Shown here piece by piece: positions 34,961 through 44,802 of a stretch of DNA of 49,260 bases. Source of the stretch: JBFWYO01 sp050186335 (GTDB lineage: Bacteria; Pseudomonadota; Alphaproteobacteria; Bin65); contig JBFWYO010000028.1 of the NCBI GenBank assembly GCA_050186335.1, positions 1-49,260 on the forward strand, written 5' to 3'. Every line of letters starts with the position of its first letter. The first letter of the stretch is position 1. The translations under genes were made by a program, and so were the position numbers. A model generated the notes under the pieces. The model saw nothing but the letters and a program-made list of their open reading frames with translations, was not told the origin of the DNA and made no database searches.

Positions 34961-36016
34961 ATGGCGCAATCGGTTCTGCTGCAACGTCTGGGTCTGGAGC
35001 ATCCGATCATCCAGGCGCCGATGTCCGGCGTTTCGACCCCCAAGCTGGCGGCTGCGGTTTCCAATGCCGGCGGTATCGGCGCGCTGGGCCTCGCCAATCT
35101 GTCACTTGACGGCATTCGCGATCAGATTCGCGCCACACGCGCCCAAACCAACAAGGCGTTTGTCGCCAATTTATTTTGCTATGAGCGGCCGGCGCCGGAT
35201 GCCGCGCGCGCCGCATCGCTGCAGGCGCGCGTCGAGACGTACTTGCGGGAGTTGCCGCCGGCGCCGGGATCGCCGCCGCCGCTGCCGCCGGATTACCGCG
35301 ACCAACTGGCGGTGTTGATCGACGAGCGCGTGCCGGTGTTCAGCTGCACGTTCGGTGCGCCGCCGAGGGAAATCGTGGCGCGGTTGAAGGCGCACGGTAG
35401 TTTCACCATCGGCACCGCAACCACCGTGGCGGAAGCGGCCTATCTCGAATCGATCGGCATGGATGCCGTGGTAGCGCAGGGGGCGGAAGCCGGCGGACAT
35501 CGCGGCACCTTCATGGGCGCGATGGACGATGCGCTGATCGGCACGATGGCATTGGTGCCGATGATCGTCGACGCGGTTAGGATTCCGGTGATTGCGGCAG
35601 GCGGCATCATGGATGGGCGTGGCGTTGCGGCGGCACTGCTGCTCGGCGCCGAAGCGGTGCAGATGGGCACGGCGTTTCTGACCTGCCCGGAGGTGGAACT
35701 GGCGCCGGCCTATCTCGATACGCTGCTCAACCGTCATACCATGGGCACGACCATCAGCCGTGCCTATACCGGCCGGGAAGCCCGCTTCGTGAAGAACAGC
35801 TATGTGCGCGAGATGCAGACGCGTCTGGACGAGGTTCCGCCGTATCCGTATGCGATTCCGATCACCGGCCCGCTTCGTTTTCGGGCCAAAGACCGACCGG
35901 AACTGTTTCCGATGTTGGCCGGACAAGGTTACCCGATGGTAAAGGCGCGGCTGGCCGCCGAACTGGTGCGGGAATTCGCAAGCGAGGCCGCGGCCTTGTT
36001 GGCGCGCGGCCGGTAG
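34961..36016 (+). CDS. Nitronate monooxygenase (2-nitropropane dioxygenase) family flavoprotein
   Basis: A 351-residue FMN-dependent TIM barrel. Diagnostic parts are HPIIQAPMSG near the N-terminus, VVAQGAEAGGHRG (the catalytic His and FMN region), IPVIAAGGIMDGRG and EAVQMGTAFLTCPE. It oxidises alkyl nitronates such as propionate-3-nitronate, a detoxification role. The start at 34961 follows GGAGG at 5 nt, which overrides an open frame running back through the hemB promoter. It is divergent from hemB across 129 nt and apparently monocistronic. Confidence 0.92.
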   Translation: MAQSVLLQRLGLEHPIIQAPMSGVSTPKLAAAVSNAGGIGALGLANLSLDGIRDQIRATRAQTNKAFVANLFCYERPAPDAARAASLQARVETYLRELPPAPGSPPPLPPDYRDQLAVLIDERVPVFSCTFGAPPREIVARLKAHGSFTIGTATTVAEAAYLESIGMDAVVAQGAEAGGHRGTFMGAMDDALIGTMALVPMIVDAVRIPVIAAGGIMDGRGVAAALLLGAEAVQMGTAFLTCPEVELAPAYLDTLLNRHTMGTTISRAYTGREARFVKNSYVREMQTRLDEVPPYPYAIPITGPLRFRAKDRPELFPMLAGQGYPMVKARLAAELVREFASEAAALLARGR

Positions 36017-36123
36017 TTTTTGCGGTCGCAAGAACCTGTTTGCGAGTCGTTAATCGAAATACGCCAAACTCGTACGACTTAGGAATGTCGACGCGCGCCA
36101 ACGTCGCACGAAAGGATCGTCCC

Positions 36124-36942
36124 GTGGTCAGACGAGTTGTCCTCGGCGTTTTGCTCGCCGCAGTTCTCCTTGCGGCGAACCCGGCGGTTCAGGCGGCATC
36201 GCGCAAAATCGATGTCCCGCTGCACGGATATTCGCTGGCCGTGCCGGACGGTTGGCGGGATGCTCCGGATTCGGTGTTCGCCGGCATGGTCGGTGCGATG
36301 GCGAAGCGCGGCGCGGTGGCCGATCTCGCCTTCATCCGAACCGGCGCCAAGCCGGCCGATCAGTCGGTCATCGCGGTCGTCCGTGTCGATCTGACCGTGA
36401 TCGGCGACGTCGACTTCAACGACCTGCGTCAGCAAGCCAACGCCTTCACCCGCGATACCACGCGGCAATTGGATGGGCTTTCGCGCGCCGTGCGCAGCCC
36501 CGTCAAGTCATACAGGATTGGCGCGCTCGACATCGACGAGACGACACGCAGCTTTACACTGGCCATGCGCATGGAATTTGAGCGTATGGGCACGATCGCT
36601 TATCGGATTCGCGGCTTTGTCGGCCGGAATCATCTGATCCTGGTGTACATGTTTGCCACCGACGCATTCGTCGCCACCGGCGAATCCGCCTTCGATGCGC
36701 TGACGGCATCGTTTCGGTTCACGCCCGAAGCGGCGCACCCGCAGTCGGTTTTTGCCGATGCGACGCGAGCCGCCGCCGATCGCGAGCCGGTCTCGGGGCC
36801 ATCGTTGCTCGAACTCTTCGCGTTCGGCGCATTGGTCCTGCTGAGCCTGGGCTGCCTGCTGTATATGATTGCGCTTCTGCGCCGACGCGGCGACTCGCCG
36901 CCCGAAGCCACGACGGCGGACGCCGTCGTGCGCGAGAATTGA
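36124..36942 (+). CDS. Envelope protein with signal peptide and C-terminal anchor, function unknown
   Basis: A 272-residue protein. GTG 36124 is chosen because AAAGGA ends 7 nt upstream and the signal peptide (VVLGVLLAAVLLAANPAVQAA) starts at once; ATG 36085 is a possible alternative. After cleavage a domain of about 170 residues runs from YSLAVPDGWRD to FDALTASFRFTPE. Its pattern of an amphipathic PDGW opening and a late FDALTASF is reminiscent of PsbP/DcrB-like folds. A hydrophobic segment (LLELFAFGALVLLSLGCLLYMIALL, about 235-260) then anchors a short basic cytoplasmic tail. No catalytic motif is evident. Confidence 0.65.
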   Translation: MVRRVVLGVLLAAVLLAANPAVQAASRKIDVPLHGYSLAVPDGWRDAPDSVFAGMVGAMAKRGAVADLAFIRTGAKPADQSVIAVVRVDLTVIGDVDFNDLRQQANAFTRDTTRQLDGLSRAVRSPVKSYRIGALDIDETTRSFTLAMRMEFERMGTIAYRIRGFVGRNHLILVYMFATDAFVATGESAFDALTASFRFTPEAAHPQSVFADATRAAADREPVSGPSLLELFAFGALVLLSLGCLLYMIALLRRRGDSPPEATTADAVVREN

Positions 36943-37040
36943 CCGGCCGGCGCGTCGTTGTTCCATCCTCCATCGGCTAATCGGTCGTTGGCGCTTGCCG
37001 TCTCGACGCACCCTTGACCCAGGCGCGGTTCGTCTTTACC

Positions 37041-37056
37041 TTTACGTAAACGTCAA
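37041..37056 (+). promoter_or_regulatory. Candidate LiuR-type (MerR-family) operator upstream of icmF
   Basis: TTTACGTAAACGTCAA lies 121 nt before the icmF start codon. It stands out as an A/T-richer imperfect dyad in GC-rich DNA. From memory it resembles the sites described for LiuR, the MerR-family repressor of branched-chain amino acid degradation in proteobacteria. No liuR gene is present in the window. The rest of the 234-nt gap (36943-37176) shows only a GGGCGG-cttcgt-CCGCCC hairpin at 37076-37093 and no cobalamin-riboswitch-like sequence. Confidence 0.5.
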
Positions 37057-37176
37057 CTTGGCGAGCCTTGTCTAGGGGCGGCTTCGTCCGCCCGTGCTAA
37101 GCTGACTAAGTGGCTCGTTGCCGGCGCCTTTGCCGGCGCGGAAATGCGGGCCGCGAACGATGGGACGGAGGACGCC

Positions 37177-40100
37177 ATGCCCGACGATCGCCGCCAATCC
37201 GGCACGTTGGAACCCAAGGCCTACCAGCCGAAAAACAAAGTGCGGTTCGTCACCGCGGCGGCCTTGTTCGACGGGCACGACGCGTCGATCAATATCATGC
37301 GGCGCATTCTGCAATCGTCGGGCGCCGAAGTGATCCATCTCGGCCATAACCAGGCCGTGCAGGATGTCGTCAACACCGCGCTGCAGGAGGACGTGCACGG
37401 CATCGCCGTGAGTTCCTATCAGGGCGGCCACGTCGAGTATTTCAAGTACATGGTCGACCGCCTGCGCGAAGCCGGCGCCGGGCATATCAAGGTGTTCGGC
37501 GGCGGCGGCGGCGTGATCGTGCCGGAGGAAATCCGCGAGCTGCATCAGTACGGCGTCACGCGCATTTATTCGCCGCACGACGGCCAGTCGCTTGGTCTGC
37601 AGGGCATGATCGAGGACATGATCAAGCAGGCCGATGCGGATTTGACCAAGATCGCACCGGGCAATCTCGATAAGGCGCTCGCGGGGGACAAGGTCCACCT
37701 GGCGCGCATCATTACCGCGATGGAGCAGGGCGTATTGCCTGAAGCTGCGCGCGCCAAGATCGCACAGGCGGCCAACGTTCGCAAAATTCCGGTCATTGGC
37801 ATTACCGGCACGGGCGGCGCCGGCAAATCCTCGCTGACCGACGAAATCATCCAACGATTCCGGCTCGACCAGCCGAAGCTGAAAATCGCCATCCTCGCGG
37901 TCGATCCGACCCGGCGCAAATCCGGCGGCGCGCTGTTGGGCGACCGCATTCGCATGAATGCGATCAACTATCCGAATTACTATATGCGGTCGCTGGCCAC
38001 GCGGCATTCGGGCAGCGAGATTTCGCAGACCCTGCCGGATGCGATCGCCGCCTGCAAAGCCGCCGGGTACGATCTGGTGATCGTCGAAACCTCGGGCATC
38101 GGCCAGGGCGACGCGGGCATCGTGCCCTACGTGGATCTTTCGCTCTACGTCATGACGCCGGAATTCGGTGCCGCATCGCAGCTCGAGAAGATCGACATGC
38201 TTGACTTTGCCGATCTGGTCGCGATCAACAAATTCGACCGCAAGGGCGGCATGGACGCGCTGCGCGACGTGCGCAAGCAAGTTCAGCGCAACAAGCAGGC
38301 GTTCGGCACTTCGCCCGACGAGATGCCGGTGTTCGGCACCATCGCCTCGCGCTTCAACGACGACGGCGTGACGGCGTTGTTCCAGGGCCTGCTGGCCGAG
38401 CTGCGCGCGCGCAAGCTGGCCGATTGGCACAGCCATGGGCCGATAGCCTCGGCCAAGCATTCGAGCGCGAATAAGGCGATCATTCCGCCGGACCGCGCGC
38501 GCTATCTCGCCGAGTTGGCGACCGCGGTGCGCGACTATCACAAGTTCGCGGCGGCGCAGTCGAAACTGGCGCGCGAGCGGCAACAGCTCACCGAAGCCAA
38601 GCGCATGCTCGGCGAAAAGAAAAAGGAAATCGGCGGTCTCGATGAATTGATCGCCGAACGCGACGGCAAGCTCGATCCGCGCGCGAAAAAACTTCTGCAG
38701 ATCTGGCCGACGGTGCGCGCGAACTATTCCGGCGACGAATACGTCGTGAAGATCCGCGACAAGGAGATTCGCACCGCGCTGAAATACACGACGTTGTCGG
38801 GCACCAAATTGTCCAAAGTGGCGCTGCCGAAATACGAAGATCACGGCGAGATTCTGCGCTGGCTGCTGCTGGAAAATCTGCCCGGCAGTTATCCGTACAC
38901 GGCGGGCGTGTTTGCCTTCAAGCGCGAGAACGAGGATCCAACGCGCATGTTCGCGGGCGAGGGCGATCCGTTCCGCACCAACCGGCGCTTCAAGTATCTC
39001 TCGAAGCATTCGCCGGCCAAGCGGCTATCCACGGCGTTTGATTCGGTGACGCTCTACGGCTGGGACCCGGACAAGCGGCCGGATATTTACGGCAAGGTCG
39101 GCACGTCCGGGGTATCGATCGCGACACTCGACGACATGAAAGCGCTGTACGACGGCTTCGACCTGACCGATCCGATGACGTCGGTGTCGATGACGATCAA
39201 CGGCCCGGCGCCGACCATCCTGGCGATGTTCCTGAACACGGCGATCGACCAGAACCTCGCCAAGTTCGAGGCGGAGAACAAGCGCCAGCCGACCGACGAG
39301 GAGATCGAGAAGATCAAGGCCTGGGTGCTGCAGAACGTGCGCGGCACGGTGCAGGCGGACATCCTCAAGGAGGATCAAGGCCAGAACACCTGCATCTTCT
39401 CGACCGAGTTCAGCCTCAAGGTGATGGGCGACATCCAGGAATATTTCGTCCAGCACCAGGTGCGGAACTTCTATTCGGTGTCGATCTCGGGCTACCACAT
39501 CGCCGAAGCGGGGGCGAACCCGATCACGCAGACCGCACTCACGCTCTCCAATGGTTTCACGTTCGTGGAATCGTATCTGGCGCGCGGCATGCACGTCGAC
39601 GATTTCGCGCAGAACCTGTCGTTCTTCTTCTCCAACGGCATGGATCCGGAATATTCGGTGCTGGGGCGCGTGGCCCGGCGCATCTGGGCGGTTGCCATGC
39701 GCGATCGATACGGCGCCAACGAACGCAGCCAGAAGCTGAAATACCACATCCAAACGTCGGGCCGCTCGCTGCACGCGCAGGAATACGATTTCAACGACAT
39801 TCGCACCACGCTGCAGGCGCTGATCGCGATCTACGACAATTGCAACTCGTTGCACACCAACGCTTATGACGAAGCGGTCACCACGCCGTCCGAGGAATCC
39901 GTCCGCCGCGCCATGGCGATCCAGCTCATCATCAACAAGGAATGGGGCCTGGCGAAGAACGAGAATCCGAACCAGGGTGCGTTCATCATCGACGAGTTGA
40001 CCGATCTGGTCGAGGAGGCGGTGCTGCAGGAGTTCGAGCGTATCAGCGAACGCGGCGGCGTGCTCGGCGCGATGGAAACCGGCTATCAGCGTGGCCGCAT

Positions 40101-40440
40101 CCAGGATGAGTCTCTCTATTACGAAACCCTTAAGCACGACGGCCGCCTGCCGATCGTCGGCGTGAACACGTTCCTCAACCCGAATCCGCCGCCCGCCTCG
40201 ACCACGCTGGCGCTCGCGCGCGGCACGGAGGAGGAGAAGCAAAGCCAGCTCACGCGACTTGCGAACTTCCACAAGGCGCACGCGGCCGAGGCGCCGGCGA
40301 TGCTCAAGCGCCTGCAAGCCGCCGCGCGCAAGCATGAGAACGTGTTCGCCGTGCTGGTCGATGCGGTGCGCGTGTGCTCGCTCGGGCAGATCACCAACGC
40401 GCTGTTCGAAGTGGGCGGACAGTATCGGCGGAACATGTAG
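37177..40440 (+). CDS. icmF: Fused isobutyryl-CoA mutase IcmF
   Basis: A 1087-residue B12 enzyme interconverting isobutyryl-CoA and n-butyryl-CoA, with its own G-protein chaperone. Residues about 20-150 form the cobalamin domain (DGHD at 32-35, His34 the lower ligand). A MeaI-type GTPase follows with P-loop GTGGAGKSS at 211-219, DPTRRKSGGALLGDRIRM, ETSGIGQGD and NKFD. The C-terminal TIM-barrel mutase includes SVSISGYHIAEAGANP. ATG 37177 has GGAGG at 6 nt; an in-frame start at 37144 precedes that site and is less likely. It links branched-chain amino acid degradation to the TCA cycle. Confidence 0.95.
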   Translation: MPDDRRQSGTLEPKAYQPKNKVRFVTAAALFDGHDASINIMRRILQSSGAEVIHLGHNQAVQDVVNTALQEDVHGIAVSSYQGGHVEYFKYMVDRLREAGAGHIKVFGGGGGVIVPEEIRELHQYGVTRIYSPHDGQSLGLQGMIEDMIKQADADLTKIAPGNLDKALAGDKVHLARIITAMEQGVLPEAARAKIAQAANVRKIPVIGITGTGGAGKSSLTDEIIQRFRLDQPKLKIAILAVDPTRRKSGGALLGDRIRMNAINYPNYYMRSLATRHSGSEISQTLPDAIAACKAAGYDLVIVETSGIGQGDAGIVPYVDLSLYVMTPEFGAASQLEKIDMLDFADLVAINKFDRKGGMDALRDVRKQVQRNKQAFGTSPDEMPVFGTIASRFNDDGVTALFQGLLAELRARKLADWHSHGPIASAKHSSANKAIIPPDRARYLAELATAVRDYHKFAAAQSKLARERQQLTEAKRMLGEKKKEIGGLDELIAERDGKLDPRAKKLLQIWPTVRANYSGDEYVVKIRDKEIRTALKYTTLSGTKLSKVALPKYEDHGEILRWLLLENLPGSYPYTAGVFAFKRENEDPTRMFAGEGDPFRTNRRFKYLSKHSPAKRLSTAFDSVTLYGWDPDKRPDIYGKVGTSGVSIATLDDMKALYDGFDLTDPMTSVSMTINGPAPTILAMFLNTAIDQNLAKFEAENKRQPTDEEIEKIKAWVLQNVRGTVQADILKEDQGQNTCIFSTEFSLKVMGDIQEYFVQHQVRNFYSVSISGYHIAEAGANPITQTALTLSNGFTFVESYLARGMHVDDFAQNLSFFFSNGMDPEYSVLGRVARRIWAVAMRDRYGANERSQKLKYHIQTSGRSLHAQEYDFNDIRTTLQALIAIYDNCNSLHTNAYDEAVTTPSEESVRRAMAIQLIINKEWGLAKNENPNQGAFIIDELTDLVEEAVLQEFERISERGGVLGAMETGYQRGRIQDESLYYETLKHDGRLPIVGVNTFLNPNPPPASTTLALARGTEEEKQSQLTRLANFHKAHAAEAPAMLKRLQAAARKHENVFAVLVDAVRVCSLGQITNALFEVGGQYRRNM

Positions 40441-40492
40441 GCGCCGACCTGCCTGCAGGCTGCGGCTCGACGCCGGCCGAGCCCTCGGCGGA

Positions 40493-42781
40493 CTATTCTT
40501 GCTTGGCCCGCGCGTCGCGCACCGCCGTCAGACACACATTCGCGGCCGGGTCGCTCATCGCGATCGCCAGCGCCTGCCGGCATTTGACTTCCGCTTCGTC
40601 GAACTTCTTTTGCAGCGCCAACGCTTCGGCCCAGGCGGTCAGCGGGGCAGGGTCTTCGCCGTCGAGTGCTGCGGCGGCGGCGAATTTATCGGCCGCGGGG
40701 GCATATTGCCCGGCTTGAACCAGCCACTTGCCCCAGCGCATCAAAGTTTCCGGCGCTTTCGGATCGGTGCGCCAGGCGCGTTCGAAGCTGGTTTGCGCCA
40801 TCTCGGGCTGGCCGAGTTTGTCGAACGTCTCGGCCAGGCCGACCGCCGCGCGCACGTCGGTCGCGTCATTGCCGAGCACTTTCTGGAACTCGTCGCGTGC
40901 GGCCGCGAGGTTGCCCTGGCGCAACAACACGAAGGCATAGGTGCGGCCGACATCGTTGTCCGCGCGCCATTCTTCGGCCAAGTTGGCGAAAATCTCCGCC
41001 GCGCGCCGGTCGGCTTCGGCGCGATTGAGCGACGCCAGGCTCATGGCCAACAGCGAGGTCGTGCGCCAGGTCAAGCGCAGCGTCGTCGAATCGGCGGTGG
41101 CGCCGGGCTGTGATTTGGCCAGCAATTCCAGGGCGCGCTCGAATTTCACCTGCGCCGTGTCGTTGCGCCCGAGCGACAGATAGGTTTCGCCGAGACCGGC
41201 GACGGCGGCGGGATCCTGTGGTGCGACCGCTTCGGCGCGCTCATAGAATCTTGCCGCCTCGGCGAACTGGCGGCGCATCAGCGCCGTGCGCCCGAGATTG
41301 AGCAGCGCGGCGACATTATGTGGGTTCAGCTTGATCGCCCGCGTCAAGGCGGTAATCGCTTCGTCGATCTTGCCGGCCTGCAGATGTGCGGCGCCCAGAT
41401 TGGCATAGGTCGCATCGTTGTTCGGGTTGAGCCGGGCGGCACGCTGGAAATGCTCGATCGCGCGCAGGTCGTCGGCGCGCCGCAGCGCCGTTTCGGCCAG
41501 GCCGACATGGGCGCTTTCGTTGAGCGGATTGGCGCGCGCAGCGAGGTCGAAATAGGCGGCGGCCTCGTCCCAACGCTGGCGTTGCAGGGCGATCAGGCCG
41601 AAGCCGAGCAACACGCGATCCGGCTGCGCCATCTGCCGCGTTTGCTCCGCGCTCAAAGTCGGCAGCGCGGCGGGCCGCGGTCCGGCCGCCTCGGGCAGCA
41701 CGCCTTCGGATAGCCGCGCGCCGCTGGTATCGTTGCGCGCCGGCGGCTCCGGTTTTGCCGGATCGCCCAAACAGTGCGCGGCCGGCGGGTCGGGCGGTCC
41801 TTCGCGGCCGGTAGCGGAGGCGGGCGCGGTCATGCGCGGCAGCGCCGCCCGCGCGGCCTCTGCGGCGGCGGCCTGGGCAGTCAGGGCGAGATGAAAGCTC
41901 CGCAACGCCTCGTCCCATTTGCCCAACTGAATCTGCACGTAACCCAGGCGGATCAGGGTCGCCTCGCGGCGCCGCGCGACATCCGCCTGCAGCGTGCATT
42001 CCAGTTTGCGCAATTCGTCTGGCGTCGGCGCCGCGAACGCGGTCGCGCCGCGCGCCGCCAGCGCCGCGGCGGCGTCCCCGACCAGTTCGCGAATCTGCCT
42101 CGATGCGCCGGACCAGACGACGTTCGACGGATCGGCGGAGTGCGCGAGGGTCAACGTGTACTGCCCGTCGTCCTCGGTCACGTCGAGGCGATAGAAATGC
42201 TCGTACAGGCGGAAAAACTGCACGCCCGCGGCGATGAACGCCATCGGCTGCGATTTCACCCCGGCCAGTTCGATCGACGTTTCGCGATGGATCAGCCACG
42301 GCCGCGATGCCGGCGCGCGCACGTAGCCGTTGTTGATGATCGGCAGCGCCGGCAGGCTCGACGGCGCCGACGGCGTTGCGGCGGCAACGTAATACTGCAT
42401 GAATATGCCGCGCAGCGTCGCCTCGTCGTAGCCGAGATCCTCCAGTTTCTTCGGAACCTTGCCGCTGTCCAGCAGGATGCGGTCTTCGGCCACGAAATAC
42501 AGGCCCGCCGCCAGCACGACGACGAGGTAGAGCGCGCCGCCGACAATCACCCAGGCCAGCAGATCGAGGAACAGGTTTCCGGAATGCGCAGCGACGCGGC
42601 GCGTGCGGCGTAGGGGTGGCGCTGTCGCGCGCGGCTCGGTGTTGACGGATCGGCGCCCGTGCGCCGCGTCGTCCGCGACCCGGAACCGGGGAAACCGCAC
42701 CCTGAAGCGCGGACGGGCGCTGGCCGCTTCACGGGCGGCTGCCTCGGGCGCTGGCGGTTGCGTGCGATCGCTATCGTTCAT
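40493..42781 (-). CDS. Membrane-anchored periplasmic TPR protein
   Basis: A 762-residue protein. Residues 1-50 are charged and Arg-rich (RRTRRVAAHSGN). One transmembrane helix follows at about 54-78 (LLAWVIVGGALYLVVVLAAGLYFVA). By the positive-inside rule the remainder is periplasmic. Residues about 80-330 are a non-repeat domain with an Ala-rich linker; residues about 390-750 are at least eight TPRs (AHVGLAETALRRADDLRAIEHF, TYANLGAAHLQAGKIDEAI, ALLNLGRTALMRRQFAEAARFY). TPR arrays scaffold protein complexes; the partner is unknown. It converges on icmF with a 52-nt gap and is divergent from the arylformamidase-like gene. Confidence 0.8.
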   Translation of the reverse strand: MNDSDRTQPPAPEAAAREAASARPRFRVRFPRFRVADDAAHGRRSVNTEPRATAPPLRRTRRVAAHSGNLFLDLLAWVIVGGALYLVVVLAAGLYFVAEDRILLDSGKVPKKLEDLGYDEATLRGIFMQYYVAAATPSAPSSLPALPIINNGYVRAPASRPWLIHRETSIELAGVKSQPMAFIAAGVQFFRLYEHFYRLDVTEDDGQYTLTLAHSADPSNVVWSGASRQIRELVGDAAAALAARGATAFAAPTPDELRKLECTLQADVARRREATLIRLGYVQIQLGKWDEALRSFHLALTAQAAAAEAARAALPRMTAPASATGREGPPDPPAAHCLGDPAKPEPPARNDTSGARLSEGVLPEAAGPRPAALPTLSAEQTRQMAQPDRVLLGFGLIALQRQRWDEAAAYFDLAARANPLNESAHVGLAETALRRADDLRAIEHFQRAARLNPNNDATYANLGAAHLQAGKIDEAITALTRAIKLNPHNVAALLNLGRTALMRRQFAEAARFYERAEAVAPQDPAAVAGLGETYLSLGRNDTAQVKFERALELLAKSQPGATADSTTLRLTWRTTSLLAMSLASLNRAEADRRAAEIFANLAEEWRADNDVGRTYAFVLLRQGNLAAARDEFQKVLGNDATDVRAAVGLAETFDKLGQPEMAQTSFERAWRTDPKAPETLMRWGKWLVQAGQYAPAADKFAAAAALDGEDPAPLTAWAEALALQKKFDEAEVKCRQALAIAMSDPAANVCLTAVRDARAKQE

Positions 42782-42931
42782 CTCGCCCCCTGGGCGAAGA
42801 TTCTCGATGCCTCAAGTCTAACGTCGAATTCGGAGGCGGCATAGCGCCCGCATGGGCGACAAGATGGGCCGCGCCGCGTATGCTGCGCCGCCTGCCACTG
42901 GGGGCGTGCGAAAATTCAACGGGGACACGAC

Positions 42932-43798
42932 GTGCCGAAAGTATTTCTCGACTACACGCAGGAAGAACTCGATCGTGCCTACGATCAACGGGCCTGGGCG
43001 CCGAATGCGCAGGAAGTCATCGCCGGCTACAGGACCGAGAGCGACGCGACCTTAGCGCGGCTCGGGCCTCCGCTCACGTTCGCCTATGGGCCGTCGCCCG
43101 TCGAGACGCTCGACGTGTTTCGCAGCCCGTCGGCCGGCGCGCGGGCGCCGATCCACATGTTCGTGCACGGCGGCGCCTGGCGCTTGTTGTCGAAGCGCGA
43201 CAGCTATTTTCCGGCCAACGCCTTCGCCGGTCGCGGCGTGCATTTCATCGCGGTCGATTTCGCGCTGATCGACAAGGTCGATCTGGCGGAAATGGTCCGG
43301 CAGGTGCGCGCGGCGGTGGCTTGGACCTATCGGAACGCAGAGCAATTCGGCGGCGACCCGGAGCGGATCTTCGTTTCCGGCCATTCGTCCGGCGGTCACC
43401 TTACGGGCTGCGTGTTGACCACCGATTGGCGCCAGTTCGGCGTGCCCGAGACCGTCCTCAAGGGCGGCATGTGCGCCAGCGGCATGTTCGATCTGCATCC
43501 GGTGCGCCTGTCGGCGCGCAGCTCGTACGTAAAGCTCGACGATGCGATGGAGCAGGCGCTCTCGGCGCAGCGCAATCTCGATTTCGTGCACTGCCCGATC
43601 ACCGTTGTGTACGGCGACATGGAAACGCCCGAGTTCCAGCGCCACGGCCGGGATTTCGCCGCCGCGTTAAAGGCGCGCGGCCTGCCGCACGAATTGGTGG
43701 TTGGCGAGGGCCTCAATCATTTCGAACTGGCGGCGACGTTCGGCCGCCAAGACGGTGTGCTCGCGCGTGCCGCGCGGCGGCTGATGCGCCTGGAGTGA
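42932..43798 (+). CDS. Alpha/beta hydrolase, arylformamidase/carboxylesterase-like
   Basis: A 288-residue alpha/beta hydrolase of the HSL/esterase-lipase group. The oxyanion motif is MFVHGGAWRLLSK, the nucleophile elbow is VSGHSSGGHL, the acid is likely Asp in VYGDMETPEFQ, and the catalytic His is in EGLNHFELA. The N-terminus (DYTQEELDRAYDQRAWAPNAQEV) resembles bacterial kynurenine-formamidase-like enzymes, but no tryptophan-degradation gene is nearby, so specificity stays open. It precedes the ferritin-like gene by 128 nt on the same strand. Confidence 0.85.
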   Translation: MPKVFLDYTQEELDRAYDQRAWAPNAQEVIAGYRTESDATLARLGPPLTFAYGPSPVETLDVFRSPSAGARAPIHMFVHGGAWRLLSKRDSYFPANAFAGRGVHFIAVDFALIDKVDLAEMVRQVRAAVAWTYRNAEQFGGDPERIFVSGHSSGGHLTGCVLTTDWRQFGVPETVLKGGMCASGMFDLHPVRLSARSSYVKLDDAMEQALSAQRNLDFVHCPITVVYGDMETPEFQRHGRDFAAALKARGLPHELVVGEGLNHFELAATFGRQDGVLARAARRLMRLE

Positions 43799-43926
43799 GC
43801 CCCCCGGCGCGACATTGCGTTGCCTTGACCGGGCGGTGGCGCGTCCCGATAATCCGGCTCTCGAATACGTTGCGTTTGTCGCCCCCGGCGCGGCCGCGAC
43901 CGCCCGCGAAGGATCAATCAATCATC

Positions 43927-44802
43927 ATGCCCGATTCGTCGATCGGCGAGATCGCCGCCCCGCGCTGGGAAGGCGCCTACAAGGGGCCCATCCGCCTCGG
44001 CTCGCCCGAGCACCGCGATCTGTTCTGCCGCATGCTGCTGGACACGTTCGATCCCTATAAGCCGCAGGTCATCAACTGGCCCAAGCTGGAAGGCGACGCG
44101 CTGCTGCGGCTGACCTCGCTGCCGTTCTGGACCATTGCGGTCGAGACCGAAGGCCATACGGCCATGCGCATGCAGACGATCGCCGAGCATTCCGAGGATC
44201 GACTGATCGGCGAGGCGATCGCGCTTAACGCGTTCGAGGAGCGCCGGCACAAGGAAGTGCTGGAGAACATGGTCCGCTTCTACGGCATCAAGATCGATCC
44301 CGACGGAAACTACCCGCGGCCGGACCGGCCGGTCTGGGCCTATATGAGCACCGGTTACGGCGAGTGTTTCGACAGCTTCTTCTCGTTCGGCCTGTTCAAG
44401 GTCGCGCGGGATTCGGGCTTCTTTCCGAAAGAACTGGTCGAGGTGTTCGAGCCGATCATCCAGGAAGAGGCGCGGCATATCCTGTTTTTCGTCAATTGGG
44501 CGGCGTACAGCCAGCGCCGCGAATTCTTGCCGTTGCAGCCGTTGTTCGCCGCCGAGCGCTTCGCGGCGCTCTCGCTGAAGGCGTGGAACCGGCTGAAGTT
44601 CGCGCGCGGCGGCAAGAACAACAGCAACATGACGATGAAGGGCCACGAGGCGATGGGCATCGATCTGTCGCCGCGGTCGTTCCTGCAACTGTGCCTGGCC
44701 GAGGATACGCGCCGCATGGCGCGCTACGATTCGCGCCTGGTACGCCCGCGCATCATGCCGCGGCTGGTGCGCATGGCCCTGCCGTTTTTGCCGAAAAAAT
44801 GA
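43927..44802 (+). CDS. Ferritin-like di-iron protein of unknown function
   Basis: A 291-residue protein with the signature of a four-helix di-iron carboxylate fold. The two ExxH ligands are Glu105-x-x-His108 (FEERRHKEV) and Glu181-x-x-His184 (QEEARHILFF). Additional helix glutamates lie near 73-75 (VETEGH) and at 146 (GYGECFDSFFSFG). It is larger than ferritins and has a basic C-terminus (RPRIMPRLVRMALPFLPKK) that could touch membranes. Related folds include oxygenases and fatty-acid or aromatic hydroxylases, so catalysis rather than iron storage is possible. It overlaps the MaoC gene as ATGA. Confidence 0.7.
   Translation: MPDSSIGEIAAPRWEGAYKGPIRLGSPEHRDLFCRMLLDTFDPYKPQVINWPKLEGDALLRLTSLPFWTIAVETEGHTAMRMQTIAEHSEDRLIGEAIALNAFEERRHKEVLENMVRFYGIKIDPDGNYPRPDRPVWAYMSTGYGECFDSFFSFGLFKVARDSGFFPKELVEVFEPIIQEEARHILFFVNWAAYSQRREFLPLQPLFAAERFAALSLKAWNRLKFARGGKNNSNMTMKGHEAMGIDLSPRSFLQLCLAEDTRRMARYDSRLVRPRIMPRLVRMALPFLPKK

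Noticed and set aside
36943..37176. Cobalamin riboswitch before the B12-dependent icmF
   Set aside because: No B12-box-like or conserved aptamer sequence was seen; the gap holds a dyad and a GC hairpin instead.
37072..40335. Long minus-strand open frames (645 and 436 codons) under icmF
   Set aside because: Antisense shadows in GC-rich DNA; icmF has full domain content and a good ribosome site.
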